From: Pelosinus sp. | GTDB lineage: Bacteria; Bacillota; Negativicutes; Propionisporales; Propionisporaceae | Length of the DNA: 62,448 nucleotides | Reading direction: 5' to 3' | Assembly: GCA_021372375.1 (NCBI GenBank) | Contig: JAJFUN010000035.1 | Location: 1 to 62,448 of the forward strand | Shown: piece after piece, positions 46,887-56,154 of the stretch | How the letters are laid out: each line of letters starts with the position of its first letter | Numbering within the stretch: position 1 is the stretch's first letter | The notes under the pieces: generated by a model | Databases searched by the model: none | Told to the model about the DNA's origin: nothing | Seen by the model: the letters and a program-made list of their open reading frames with translations, nothing else | Program-made: the position numbers and the translations under genes

Positions 46887-49097
46887 CTAAGATGTAGCTT
46901 TCGCACTTACTTTTGGTGTGCGTGTTTTAGTCTTTGCCAATGCTTTGGTTTTACTCCCAGCGCCTGCTTTTTTTGCCGCCTTTTTTGGCTTTGCAGGCGC
47001 AGCAGTATCTTCACTCTTTTTTTCTCTAGTCGTACAGGCTTCATTACTGCACTGTATTATAAAATTGTGGTTTTTCAAGGAATGCCGCACCATAAAGGCG
47101 CCGCAAACCTGACAATTTTCTTTTAAGGGCTCATCCCATGTCATAAAATCACAATCCGGGTATTTTTGACATCCGTAAAATATCCTGCCTCTTTTAGTAC
47201 GCCGTTCCAATACATTACCGCCGCATTTCGGACACTGTGCGCCAATTTCCTTGACAATAGGCTTGGCATTGCGGCACTCTGGAAAACCGGGACAAGCCAA
47301 AAATTTGCCATACCGCCCCTGCTTAATAACCATAAAACGTCCGCATTTTTCACACTGTACATCAGATACTTCCACAGGCAATTCTACATGCCCGATTTCT
47401 TCTTCGGCATGGGCTAAATCATCGGCAAACGGCTTATAGAAATCTCGCAAAAGCTCTATGCGCGAACCTTGTCCTTCCGCTATCGCATCCAGGCGGCCTT
47501 CCATACTGGCTGTAAATTCCACATCAACAATATTTTCAAAATATTGCTTTAAAAGATCCACGACAATAAACCCCAGCTCGGTCGGTTCAAACTTTTTCTC
47601 AGCTCGCACAACATAGCCTCTTGCTAAAATAGTTTCAATGATTGGTGCATAGGTACTTGGTCTGCCAATTCCTTTTTCCTCCAAAATTTTGACAAGGGAT
47701 GCTTCGGTATATCTTGGCGGCGGCTCGGTAAAATGCTGCTTTAAATCAACCTTTTGCAGCTTAAGCGGCTGCCCTATCTCTAAATCTGGCAGAGTTGTAT
47801 CTTTTTCCTCTTTATCTTTATCTTCTTTGCTTTCAGTATATAAAACCATAAAGCCAGGGAACTTGAGTTTGGAACCATTCGCCCTTAATCCATAGTCCCC
47901 CGCCTGAATATCTATCGTCAGAGTATCATAAATGGCGCTGGCCATTTGACTGGCAATAAAACGATCCCAAATTAAAGAATATAACTTCCACTGTTCTTTT
48001 GATAAATATTTCTCCACTTTCTCAGGCGGCAAATCTAATGTAGTAGGCCGAATGGCTTCATGCGCATCCTGCGCCGATTTTTTTTGCGCATATACAGGCG
48101 GTTTGGCCGGTACATAGTCGCTGCCGTACTTGCCGATAACGAAATTTCGCGCATCAGCCTGAGCCGATTCGGCAATCCGCGTGGAATCGGTACGCATATA
48201 AGTAATTAAACCAACTGCTCCGCCACCGCCAATCTCAAGCCCCTCATATAATTGCTGTGCTACCATCATGGTACGCCGTGAGGTAAACCCAAGTTTGCGC
48301 GAGGCATCCTGCTGGAGACTGCTTGTCGTAAAAGGCGCTGCCGGATGACGGGTGCGCTGCCGGCGCTTTACGTCACGAACGATATATTCGGCTGCTTCTA
48401 AATCACGCTGAGTAGCTTCCGCCTGCGTTTGATTAGCTACTTTAATTTTTTCATTTTGAAAACTTTGGAGTTGTGCCTCAAATAGCGGGGCTTTAGCTTT
48501 TTCCCGCAGTTTAGCGGCAATAGACCAATATTCTTCAGGAATAAACGCCTTAATTTCCTTTTCTCTGTCACAAATCATACGTACAGTCACCGACTGTACC
48601 CTGCCAGCGCTTAAGCCTTTTTTTACCTTACGCCACAATAGCGGGCTAAGCTGATACCCTACAATACGGTCAAGAAGCCTTCTTGCCTGCTGGGCGTCAA
48701 CCCGCTCAAAATTGATGTGCCGCGGCTTCTTAACTGCCGCCTGAATAGCCGGCTTGGTTATTTCATTAAACTCAATCCGACAATTTTCTTCAGGCGATAT
48801 ATTTAAAAGATACGCTAAATGCCATGCAATGGCCTCCCCCTCACGATCCGGGTCAGATGCCAAATATACTTTATCAGCATTCTTGGCTGCCTCTTTCAAA
48901 GCTTTGATAATATCACCTTTACCGCGAATATTTATATATTTTGGTGCAAAATCATGTTCAAGATCCACACCAAACTGGCTTTTGGGCAAATCGCGCAAAT
49001 GTCCCATAGAAGCTTTGACTATATAATTTTTACCGAGAAATTTCTCAATGGTCTTCGCTTTAGCTGGCGATTCAACAACAACAAGTGCTTTACTCAC
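46887..49097 (-). CDS. topA: DNA topoisomerase I
   Basis: Type IA topoisomerase, 736 residues. The Toprim domain has ALVVVESPAKAKTIEKFLG and LASDPDREGEAIAWHL. The nucleophilic Tyr lies in LITYMRTDSTR (about residue 300). Three C-terminal zinc modules begin CEKCGRFM, CPKCGGNV and CQVCGAFM, the third closing C-x4-C. A Lys/Ala/Thr-rich tail of about 40 residues follows. GTG start overlaps the dprA stop by four bases. Confidence 0.96.
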   Translation of the reverse strand: MSKALVVVESPAKAKTIEKFLGKNYIVKASMGHLRDLPKSQFGVDLEHDFAPKYINIRGKGDIIKALKEAAKNADKVYLASDPDREGEAIAWHLAYLLNISPEENCRIEFNEITKPAIQAAVKKPRHINFERVDAQQARRLLDRIVGYQLSPLLWRKVKKGLSAGRVQSVTVRMICDREKEIKAFIPEEYWSIAAKLREKAKAPLFEAQLQSFQNEKIKVANQTQAEATQRDLEAAEYIVRDVKRRQRTRHPAAPFTTSSLQQDASRKLGFTSRRTMMVAQQLYEGLEIGGGGAVGLITYMRTDSTRIAESAQADARNFVIGKYGSDYVPAKPPVYAQKKSAQDAHEAIRPTTLDLPPEKVEKYLSKEQWKLYSLIWDRFIASQMASAIYDTLTIDIQAGDYGLRANGSKLKFPGFMVLYTESKEDKDKEEKDTTLPDLEIGQPLKLQKVDLKQHFTEPPPRYTEASLVKILEEKGIGRPSTYAPIIETILARGYVVRAEKKFEPTELGFIVVDLLKQYFENIVDVEFTASMEGRLDAIAEGQGSRIELLRDFYKPFADDLAHAEEEIGHVELPVEVSDVQCEKCGRFMVIKQGRYGKFLACPGFPECRNAKPIVKEIGAQCPKCGGNVLERRTKRGRIFYGCQKYPDCDFMTWDEPLKENCQVCGAFMVRHSLKNHNFIIQCSNEACTTREKKSEDTAAPAKPKKAAKKAGAGSKTKALAKTKTRTPKVSAKATS

Positions 49098-50179
49098 CTA
49101 ATTCCCTCCCTGGCAGTGCGTGTATAACGCTGCCCGCTCTGCACAGCCACCAGACCGCGCAATTCTAACTGCAATAATATATATGTAACAACAGCTGGTA
49201 CTAATTTTGAATATTGCACAACTTCTTCAAGAGAAATTGGCATATCATAAGGCAATACATCGTAAACCGCTGCTTCTTCAGCAGTCAGATTCAAACTACT
49301 GTCCTGCCCTTTGACCAGTGCTATTTTATATTCTTCTAAAATATCATTACCACATTCAACTAATTTGGCGCCTTGCTTAATCAAACGATGTGTGCCTCTC
49401 GAACCTTGTGAAAAAATACTGCCTGGCACCGCAAAAACATCACGTCCTTCTTCTAAAGCACAATCAACCGTGATGAGCGCCCCGCTTTTCTCGCCGGCTT
49501 CTACCACTGCAACGCCTTTAGACAATCCATTTATAATGCGATTACGGGCGGGAAAATAGCCCGGACACGGCGCTGTTCCCGGCGGATGCTCAGAAATAAC
49601 CGCGCCGCACTCTGCAATACTCGCTAGTAACTTAGCATTTTCTGGCGGATAGCTCACATCCACGCCACACCCCAGTACTGCGACAGTAAACCCGCAGGAA
49701 AGAGCTCCTAGGTGGGCTGCAGTATCTATTCCCCTAGCCGCCCCGCTAACAACCCAAAAACCGGCTGCCGCTAATTCAGCAGACAACAGATTGGCCACAT
49801 TTTTACCATATGGCGAAGCATGGCGCGAACCTACCACTGCCAGCATATTTTCAGTACTTGGCAAACTACCCCGGTAATACAGTACTACCGGTGGACTATA
49901 AGTATTTAAAAGCAAAGATGGGTAATCTTTATCATATATTGTGCAAATGTTGATGGCTGCTTTTTGCCACTTATCAGCCAAGGCAGCAACATCAATTTTT
50001 TCACGGCCTAACAATAAACTATTGGTAACCCTTTCATCCAAACACCCGCATAAAAACAAATCGCGCCTGTCGGCCCTCCAGGCCTGCTCAGCGCTACCAA
50101 AATAATCAATAAGATTTTTTAGTCTGACATTCCCGATGCCTGGTATCATTTGCAACGCCGCTAGATATATTCTATCCAT
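49094..50179 (-). CDS. dprA: DNA-processing protein DprA
   Basis: Loads RecA on incoming single-stranded DNA during transformation. The 361-residue product has an N-terminal helix-hairpin-helix/SAM region (MIPGIGNVRLKNLIDYFG). The Rossmann core has VGSRHASPYGK, VSGAARGIDTAAHLGAL, PARNRIINGLSKGVAVVEAG and KSGALIT. The C-terminus has a winged-helix-like domain. ATG with GGAGGAAAAA. It starts the dprA-topA group. Confidence 0.94.
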   Translation of the reverse strand: MDRIYLAALQMIPGIGNVRLKNLIDYFGSAEQAWRADRRDLFLCGCLDERVTNSLLLGREKIDVAALADKWQKAAINICTIYDKDYPSLLLNTYSPPVVLYYRGSLPSTENMLAVVGSRHASPYGKNVANLLSAELAAAGFWVVSGAARGIDTAAHLGALSCGFTVAVLGCGVDVSYPPENAKLLASIAECGAVISEHPPGTAPCPGYFPARNRIINGLSKGVAVVEAGEKSGALITVDCALEEGRDVFAVPGSIFSQGSRGTHRLIKQGAKLVECGNDILEEYKIALVKGQDSSLNLTAEEAAVYDVLPYDMPISLEEVVQYSKLVPAVVTYILLQLELRGLVAVQSGQRYTRTAREGIR

Positions 50180-50310
50180 TTTTTCCTCCGCAATTGCAAA
50201 ACTTGTACGTGGGTATTTAGAATGGCTTTACTATAATTAGTAAACTGCTGCCGATAAAAGTAAAATATAACACAATTTAAAAACAATTATAACTTTCTCA
50301 AAACCTATCG

Positions 50311-51432
50311 TCAAGGAAAAGATTCTGATAAAACTGACTTTGCAATAGAGTCAGCCGCGAGCGGCCGCTGCAGCCTCAGTATGTTTTTTTGTAAATTCGC
50401 CAGCAGTCCATTATCTTTCGCCAAAAGCAAAGCGTAAACAAACTTGGTAACATCTGCTGCAGAATGTGCACATAATGCAGCCCCATTAGCCTTTAAAAAC
50501 CGCGCATTGGCTTCCTCCTGTCCAGGAATAGGACGATACAAAATCAGCGGCAATCCCCTGCACAAGGCCTCCGCAGTCGTCATTCCTCCTGGTTTAGAAA
50601 TCAGTACGTCAGCCGCAGACATAATTTCATGCACATTATCAACATAGCCTAAAACCCTGAGCGTATGGTGTAATGAAGTTTGCAGTTTTTTTAATTCTTC
50701 ATATAATAATATATTATGCCCGGTAATCACAATAAGCTGCAGCTGCTCTTTTAGGCCTTTAAGCGATTCTAAAAGTTCTTTCATGGGCAAAAGGCCTGCC
50801 CCGCCTCCCATCATTAAAACCGTCTTAACCGCCGGATTAAGCCCTAAGCTCTCAAATATAGCAAGCCGATTGGCTGCTTCTCGAAAAACATATTCTACCG
50901 GTATACCGGTAGTCTGACTACGCACACCCGCTATACCCTGACTGCACAAATACTCTCTGAGCGCATCATCTGCCACAAAATAGCGGTGTATTTCCGGATA
51001 TACCCACAAACGATGCACGACATAATCAGTAATTACAGCCATCACGGGTATGTTGATTTGCTCTGTTTTTAGCAAATGAGCGGCAAGACCGGCCGGCGTA
51101 GCATGCGTACAGATAATAGCCGCCGGCCGGTAGGCCTCTATATACATGCGCATTTTTTTGGCCAGGTACCGGCTGATGAGGTCACGCCCCCACAAAGCCA
51201 AGATATTTGTATTTCCTGCAGCGTACAGCCGGCCGTACGCTGCAGGAAAGCTGGCAAGAATCTTCAAATAGCTCTTTAAAACAGCTTGTTCATACTGTGG
51301 TGCGATAAAGCTAAAGATATTAGCAATTTGTGTCTCTGTATCAGCTTTTTGCCGTTTTAAGGCGCTAGCCACGGCCTGTGCCGCCCGCATATGCCCGGCG
51401 CCAATCGGTACACTGATAAGTAAAACACGCAT
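50311..51432 (-). CDS. GT28-type glycosyltransferase, diacylglycerol glucosyltransferase/MGDG synthase-like
   Basis: Membrane-associated lipid glycosyltransferase related to MurG and UgtP. The 373-residue product begins MRVLLISVPIGAGHMRAAQA, the MGDG-synthase N-domain with the GAGH loop. The C-domain has MMGGGAGLLPM and the sugar-nucleotide site SKPGGMTTAEALCRGLPLIL, then PGQEEANARFL. The likely product is a glycolipid of the membrane, but donor and acceptor cannot be read from the sequence. ATG with GGAGG. Confidence 0.85.
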   Translation of the reverse strand: MRVLLISVPIGAGHMRAAQAVASALKRQKADTETQIANIFSFIAPQYEQAVLKSYLKILASFPAAYGRLYAAGNTNILALWGRDLISRYLAKKMRMYIEAYRPAAIICTHATPAGLAAHLLKTEQINIPVMAVITDYVVHRLWVYPEIHRYFVADDALREYLCSQGIAGVRSQTTGIPVEYVFREAANRLAIFESLGLNPAVKTVLMMGGGAGLLPMKELLESLKGLKEQLQLIVITGHNILLYEELKKLQTSLHHTLRVLGYVDNVHEIMSAADVLISKPGGMTTAEALCRGLPLILYRPIPGQEEANARFLKANGAALCAHSAADVTKFVYALLLAKDNGLLANLQKNILRLQRPLAADSIAKSVLSESFP

Positions 51433-51488
51433 TGCACTAAGCCTCCGCTAAAAAAAATCCCATATATGTATGATGCCTAGGTCTCAAA

Positions 51489-51848
51489 TTATTTATTCCG
51501 GGTTGTTTCGACCTGTACATAATCAAACTGCCCGGGAATAGGAGTATAAGATTTACGAATTCTAACCGTAACTTCTTGTGCCAACGGAAATTTGAGCAAC
51601 ATCTCGGCAACATGAGCGCCCAATGCTTCCAGCATATAATACCGGTGGTTTTCCACTATATCTTTTACATGGCTATAAACAGTAGTATAATCAATGCCTT
51701 CTTCGGGTTTATCGCTATCCTCAGATTTAGTTAAGTCTGCCACAATTTCTACATCTACGTGAAAACGCTGACCAAGCTCCCTTTCATACTCGTGTATACC
51801 GTGAAAACCATAAAACATCATGTTTTGCAGTAAAATTTTGCTAGCCAT
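51489..51848 (-). CDS. folB: dihydroneopterin aldolase
   Basis: Folate-pathway enzyme that cleaves dihydroneopterin. The 119 residues begin MASKILLQNMMFYGFHGIHE with the conserved Tyr and Glu, and contain DYTTVYSHVKDIVE, YYMLEALGAHVAEMLL and RIRKSYTPIPGQFDYV. GGGGAG precedes ATG 51848, which lies inside the end of the upstream small gene (eight-base overlap). Other folate genes are not in the window. Confidence 0.93.
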   Translation of the reverse strand: MASKILLQNMMFYGFHGIHEYERELGQRFHVDVEIVADLTKSEDSDKPEEGIDYTTVYSHVKDIVENHRYYMLEALGAHVAEMLLKFPLAQEVTVRIRKSYTPIPGQFDYVQVETTRNK

Positions 51849-52227
51849 TTTGCATTCTCCCCTCATTTTCTCCTTGCGAAAGTACTTTTTCAATTGCCGC
51901 AGCTACATTAGGCAGCCCCCATGGCTGCACTCTTAGCTGCACTAGAGCCAGCTTGTACTGTTTGAGCGTTGCAAATATTAATACATCGGTATATTCCACG
52001 CTCAAATCGGCTGTGCCTCTGGCTACCGCGACCTCGCCGCCTTTGGCCAAAAAGGTCTGTTTTAACAAATTAGCTGCTTTAGTTGGTATTTTTTCCAACT
52101 TCACCACTTTAAATACTAATTTGTCTGTCATAATCCGAATTCCTGCTCGATCACAACTTATTTTTTCAAGTTCTTGCTCAGCCTGCTGACAATTTGCCAC
52201 AGAAATTACTTGCGGATTAAACTGCAT
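51841..52227 (-). CDS. stand-alone domain resembling the N-terminal domain of some Bacillota dihydropteroate synthases
   Basis: A 128-residue soluble protein. The stretches FKVVKLEKIPTKAANLLKQT, GGEVAVARGTADLSV and TDVLIFATLKQYKLALVQLR look like the extra N-terminal domain that precedes the TIM barrel in some clostridial FolP proteins. Here no FolP barrel follows. It is encoded between a pyridoxal-kinase-like gene and folB, overlapping both, so a folate-related role is plausible. The second of two ATGs (52227) has the better spacing from GGGAGG. The family match is from memory. Confidence 0.55.
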   Translation of the reverse strand: MQFNPQVISVANCQQAEQELEKISCDRAGIRIMTDKLVFKVVKLEKIPTKAANLLKQTFLAKGGEVAVARGTADLSVEYTDVLIFATLKQYKLALVQLRVQPWGLPNVAAAIEKVLSQGENEGRMQNG

Positions 52228-53092
52228 CATTATCCTCCCTGGTTTCACCAAATACCTGACACAGCCAAGGCAATGCTGTTTCAAACAAAACCCCTTCCCG
52301 TGCAGGAGTATTTGCCTGAAAGGTATTTTTTATACTTCTGGTGACAAAATCAGTAGCCAGTTCCATGGCCATAGGCAAATTTCTGCCCTTCAAGAGTACA
52401 CCGCCTAATACACTGGCAAAAATGTCCCCGGTGCCCGGATAACCAACCGAGATCCGCTTACTCTTTACTTCCCAAAAAGAGTGTGTTTTTCTTTCATAGC
52501 CAGCATTCACTACCTGTCCGGTACCAAACGGAATGCCTGTAATCACTATAAATTCCGGACCAAACTCGGCTAAACGTACTAGCCACTTTTTCATTAAGTC
52601 AAGATCATCGACTTGCTGCTGATAGCTTTCTCCTAATAAAAAGGAAGCCTCAGTATAGTTTGGCGTAATCACATTGGCCTTTTCCAGTAAAATCTTCATA
52701 CTTTCCTGCATACGCGGTGTATATACCGAATACAATTTTCCGTCATCCCCCATAACCGGATCTACTAAGACCAATGGGCTTTTTGGCGAAAAATCATCAA
52801 TAAACTGTGAAACTACCTTTATTTGTTCCTCTGAAGCTAAAAAACCGCTATAAATACAATCAAAGTCCAGCTTTTCCTGCTGCCAGTGTTTAAAAAAGCC
52901 GGTCATATGCTCGGTAAAATCACAAAACTGGGCCTGTTTAAAACCGCCTAAGTGCGTACTTAGGATTGCCGTCGGTAAAGGGCATACTTGTATACCCATA
53001 CAGGATAGCACTGGCGCAATGACTGTCAATGAACAGCGACCCACACACGAAAGATCATGCACTGCCGCTACTCTTGGCATAAGTGTTTTCAT
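52217..53092 (-). CDS. pyridoxal/pyridoxamine kinase-like ribokinase-family enzyme
   Basis: Probably phosphorylates a B6 vitamer for pyridoxal-phosphate salvage. The 291-residue PdxY/PdxK-type protein has the N-terminal VAAVHDLSCVGRCSLTVIAP and the substrate loop THLGGFKQAQF. VDPVMGDDGKLY, ITPNYTEASFLLG and the anion-hole motif GYPGTGDIFASVLGG with its catalytic Asp follow. ATG with AAGGAG. Closely packed with the two folate-related genes downstream. A related kinase specificity cannot be excluded. Confidence 0.85.
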   Translation of the reverse strand: MKTLMPRVAAVHDLSCVGRCSLTVIAPVLSCMGIQVCPLPTAILSTHLGGFKQAQFCDFTEHMTGFFKHWQQEKLDFDCIYSGFLASEEQIKVVSQFIDDFSPKSPLVLVDPVMGDDGKLYSVYTPRMQESMKILLEKANVITPNYTEASFLLGESYQQQVDDLDLMKKWLVRLAEFGPEFIVITGIPFGTGQVVNAGYERKTHSFWEVKSKRISVGYPGTGDIFASVLGGVLLKGRNLPMAMELATDFVTRSIKNTFQANTPAREGVLFETALPWLCQVFGETREDNDAV

Positions 53093-53130
53093 TTATTTAT
53101 CTCCTTATACTATAACATTCAGATTCACTG

Positions 53131-53745
53131 CTATATACGAAATTCGAAATTGCTTGTTACTTCTTTCGTTATTTTCCCCTTAACTGGGGCGTTATCCGCC
53201 TGTATTTGATGGGGACTTGTCAGCATATCGAGAATTTCCCTGGTATTATCAGCCGAATAGTCAATTACCGTTCTTGGAACAGCTGCCTTGCTGCCAGACT
53301 TTTGCCTTTTTGCCTGCCCCGGGTTTTTATTGAGCCTCGGATTCCTTTTTGCAGCTTTTTGCCGCCAAAAGAAAAACAGCACAACTCCTATAAATAATAC
53401 CAGGCAAAAGACAGAAGCATAGATATCAAAACTACTTAACTTATTCTGAGCTGCCGGCGGCGTATCTGCTACCGCAGTATTAGCCTTCACACTTTCACTG
53501 CTTTGCGCACCATTTAACAAAGGTACCTTATTTTGATCGTTTGGTTCCACCTTATTGATAACCGTTTGATTATTTGCGGCGGGCTCTGTTTTTTCGATTT
53601 TTGCATTTACCGCCGGTTTCTCTACCGTTTTGCTTTGAGGAGGCGGTGCGGTCTGGGCAGTATTTTGACTGTCCGATTCTACCGACTGCAGCTTAATCGC
53701 AGGTACAGTTGGCAGAGTAGGTTTAATTGGCGCGGTCAGACTCAC
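53131..53745 (-). CDS. single-pass membrane protein of unknown function, 204 aa
   Basis: Not recognised. The first 105 residues are Pro/Thr/Ala/Gln-rich and disordered-looking. They are followed by one membrane segment (SVFCLVLFIGVVLFFFW, about 110-128), a basic stretch (RQKAAKRNPRLNK) and a short tail. No signal peptide is seen. The positive-inside rule would place the Pro-rich part outside. The N-terminal MSLTAPIKPTLPTVPAIKLQ is unusual. Start GTG 53745 with AGGGAG. A small palindromic element lies just upstream. Confidence 0.65.
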   Translation of the reverse strand: MSLTAPIKPTLPTVPAIKLQSVESDSQNTAQTAPPPQSKTVEKPAVNAKIEKTEPAANNQTVINKVEPNDQNKVPLLNGAQSSESVKANTAVADTPPAAQNKLSSFDIYASVFCLVLFIGVVLFFFWRQKAAKRNPRLNKNPGQAKRQKSGSKAAVPRTVIDYSADNTREILDMLTSPHQIQADNAPVKGKITKEVTSNFEFRI

Positions 53746-53766
53746 ACAGCAAAACTCCCTTCAAAG

Positions 53767-53815
53767 GCTACTGCAAAATACCCAGCTGCACTATTGCCTC
53801 TGTACATTTTGTAGC
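53767..53815. mobile_element. short MITE-like element related to the one at 43795
   Basis: About 49 bp. Ends GCTACTGCAAAATAC and GTACATTTTGTAGC are imperfect inverted repeats. The ends resemble those of the 122-bp element: CAAAATACCCA plus CTGC on the left, CTCTGT plus CATTTTGTA on the right. The GC-rich middle is missing. It lies directly upstream of the ribosome site of the unknown membrane protein. Confidence 0.6.
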
Positions 53816-53916
53816 ATTCCTCTTCTATTAGTATATGTATATTATATCGCACTTTTTTCTGTCTACCAAGCGCTTTGCCGAGTGTTTGCAAATTGTGCAT
53901 ATTTTCCAGATAATTA

Positions 53917-53925
53917 TGATATAAT
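53917..53925 (+). promoter_or_regulatory. extended -10 promoter element of the lysR-type gene
   Basis: TGATATAAT fits an extended -10 box (TGN plus TATAAT), about 45 bp before the LysR start codon. No good -35 is visible, which suits an extended -10 promoter. Confidence 0.5.
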
Positions 53926-53969
53926 TAAATAGCATAGTATTTGTATTTTTAATAACAAGGAGTTATCTT

Positions 53970-54857
53970 ATGAGCCATGATTTAGCGCTATATCGGGTAT
54001 TTTATACAGTAGCCCATCATAAAAACATTTCATCCGCCGCAACCGCCCTGTATATTAGCCAGCCCGCTGTCAGCAAGTCCATCAAAAAGCTAGAGGATGA
54101 GGTTGGCCTTAAACTGTTCTCCCGCAGTTCTAAAGGCGTTGAGCTAACTTCGGAGGGACAGGTTTTCTATACCTATATAAAAAAAGCCCTGCATACCATT
54201 GCTGATGGTGAGCAGATATTGCAGCAGCTGAAAAACAAAGAACAAGGCACAATCACCATCGGCGTAAGCACAACTTTATGCCGCTACTTTCTCTTGCCCT
54301 ACCTTAAACCGTTTATCTGCAACTACCCGGAAGTAAAAATTAAGATCGTCAACAAAAGCACTTTTGATACACTAAAACATATTGACCAAGGTGCGCTTGA
54401 TTTTGGTATTGTCAGTTACCCCTTTGACGCCATGCACTATAACTTTATTAAGCTGTCGACTATTCAGGATATTTTTGTCGCCAGCAATGAATATCTTAAA
54501 AATATAAATTTTACGCAAGCAAATGATATATTTACGAAGTGCACCTTTATGCTGATGGAACCTGATAATATTACCAGGCAATATTTCGATCAATTTTGTT
54601 TAAAAAATGATATTCTAATCAACCCGGAAATAGAAATTAATAACATGGATTTATTAATTGATTTCGCCAAAATTGGGCTAGGCGTTACAGTTGTAATCAA
54701 AGAATTTATTACTCAGGAACTACAAGCAGCTAGTTTAGTAGAAATCCCCGTAATACCAGCCATTCCTGTCAGAACGGTTGGTATTGTTTCACATAAGGAC
54801 AAACCCTTATCCATAGCCGCCCAAACGTTTCTTGCGTATTTTACCCCGCTTAACTAA
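53970..54857 (+). CDS. LysR-family transcriptional regulator
   Basis: A 295-residue regulator with the N-terminal winged helix (FYTVAHHKNISSAATALYIS, QPAVSKSIKKLEDEVGLKLF). A type-2 periplasmic-binding-like effector domain follows from about residue 90 (GTITIGVSTTLCRYFLLPYL). It is the first plus-strand gene and is divergent from the unknown membrane protein, which is a possible target. The effector is unknown. ATG with AAGGAG. Confidence 0.92.
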   Translation: MSHDLALYRVFYTVAHHKNISSAATALYISQPAVSKSIKKLEDEVGLKLFSRSSKGVELTSEGQVFYTYIKKALHTIADGEQILQQLKNKEQGTITIGVSTTLCRYFLLPYLKPFICNYPEVKIKIVNKSTFDTLKHIDQGALDFGIVSYPFDAMHYNFIKLSTIQDIFVASNEYLKNINFTQANDIFTKCTFMLMEPDNITRQYFDQFCLKNDILINPEIEINNMDLLIDFAKIGLGVTVVIKEFITQELQAASLVEIPVIPAIPVRTVGIVSHKDKPLSIAAQTFLAYFTPLN

Positions 54858-55008
54858 AAGTCCTGCCTTTTTAAAAAAGGAATTCGGAATTTTTTAATGA
54901 ATTAAGAAATATTAGTAATTATTTTGTTTTACATATTTACTTAGGTAATTACTTATTTTTTTCTACAATTGTTAGCGAAATAAGATTACTATTGTAAAGG
55001 ATGTTTAT

Positions 55009-56016
55009 ATGAAAAGATATAATATTGCTGAATTACAACCAAATATGGTCTTGGCCCAAGATGTGATTGATGAAGACAAATCTGTCGTGCTACTGAAGTC
55101 TGATACCGTACTTACTGAAACATTAATTGGGCTCTTACGCGAACGCGGCATTACTTCTGTACCTATTTTAAACAAGCAAACAGTTTTGCAAAAAAAATAT
55201 CAAACTAGCGTAAATCATGTACGCCAAATCTTTGACGAAGCACGGCATTCAAATAAACTGCGTGTTAATGATTTTCAATCCATTGCGCAGGACTGCATCA
55301 AAGATTTTATTTACAAGCCGCATTCATTTTCCATCTTAAAAGAATTAGCCACTAAAGACAATTATACCTTTGAACACTCTGTAAACGTCGGAATTTTATC
55401 TGGTCTTATCGCGCATTGGATGAATTTTTCCAAGCAAGACATCCATCAAGCTGTACTAGCTGGACTCTTTCATGATATTGGCAAAGCCAAAATTCCTTTA
55501 TCGATATTAAATAAACCGGGCAAGTTATCGCCGGAAGAAATGGCAATTATGCAAAAACACGCTTCCCTTGGCTATGATTTGGTTGTTAACCTTGAGGACA
55601 TTCCACTATCCGTAAAAATGTGCAGCCTGCAGCACCATGAGCGAAATAACGGTTGTGGTTATCCAGCTTCCCTCGAAAACAATGATATTAATAAATTCGC
55701 CAAAATTATCGCCATTGCCGATGTGTATGATGCCATCACTTCAGATAGAGTATATAAGAAAAAAACTACCCCCTTTAAAGCCATTCAAATCATCGAGGAA
55801 GAACTCGGCAAACTTGATCCTGCTATTGGCAATGTTTTTGTCTTAAATATCCGCGAGTACCTGATTGGCAGCAGGGTTCTGTTAAATACAAATGAATGTG
55901 CTGAAATTATTTGCTGGAATAAAGTTATCGGCAGTTTGCCTATATTACGCACTGCTTCAGCTCAGTATATTGATTTAAATACCCAAAAAGAATATCAAAT
56001 AAGTACAATGCCTTAG
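55009..56016 (+). CDS. HD-GYP c-di-GMP phosphodiesterase
   Basis: Predicted to hydrolyse cyclic di-GMP. The 335-residue protein has an N-terminal region of about 110 residues that begins MKRYNIAELQPNMVLAQDVI. The HD-GYP domain has AGLFHDIGKAKIPLSILNKP, the HH pair in LQHHERNNGCGYPASL (the GYP motif intact) and IIAIADVYDAITSDRVYK. It has no receiver or membrane domain, so it is cytosolic. Together with the PilZ protein it supports c-di-GMP control of motility. Start ATG with AAAGGATG. Confidence 0.93.
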   Translation: MKRYNIAELQPNMVLAQDVIDEDKSVVLLKSDTVLTETLIGLLRERGITSVPILNKQTVLQKKYQTSVNHVRQIFDEARHSNKLRVNDFQSIAQDCIKDFIYKPHSFSILKELATKDNYTFEHSVNVGILSGLIAHWMNFSKQDIHQAVLAGLFHDIGKAKIPLSILNKPGKLSPEEMAIMQKHASLGYDLVVNLEDIPLSVKMCSLQHHERNNGCGYPASLENNDINKFAKIIAIADVYDAITSDRVYKKKTTPFKAIQIIEEELGKLDPAIGNVFVLNIREYLIGSRVLLNTNECAEIICWNKVIGSLPILRTASAQYIDLNTQKEYQISTMP

Positions 56017-56031
56017 CCTAAACATATTTTG

Positions 56032-56062
56032 AATAAAAGGTATAGCCCTCGTACCTTTTATT
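56032..56062 (+). terminator. hairpin after the HD-GYP gene
   Basis: An 11-bp stem AATAAAAGGTA / TACCTTTTATT with a nine-base loop, 16 bp past the stop codon. The U-richness lies inside the stem, so termination may be weak; a stronger bidirectional terminator follows at 56105. Confidence 0.5.
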
Positions 56063-56104
56063 CATAGGAGGAACTGCAAAAGCACTTGACTAGGCATTTA
56101 CAGT

Positions 56105-56144
56105 AAAAAACGCAGCAACCAAACAAGAGTTGCTGCGTTTTTTT
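56105..56144. terminator. bidirectional terminator between HD-GYP gene and Cys-Pro repeat gene
   Basis: A-run, CGCAGCAAC stem, short loop, GTTGCTGCG and a seven-T run. It serves both converging genes. Confidence 0.88.
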
Positions 56145-56154
56145 GTTGTATTTT

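Noticed and set aside
50180-50310. Fifth copy of the dispersed element
   Set aside because: A short TTATAACTTTC-like stretch is present but neither the paired arm nor the terminal hairpin is found.
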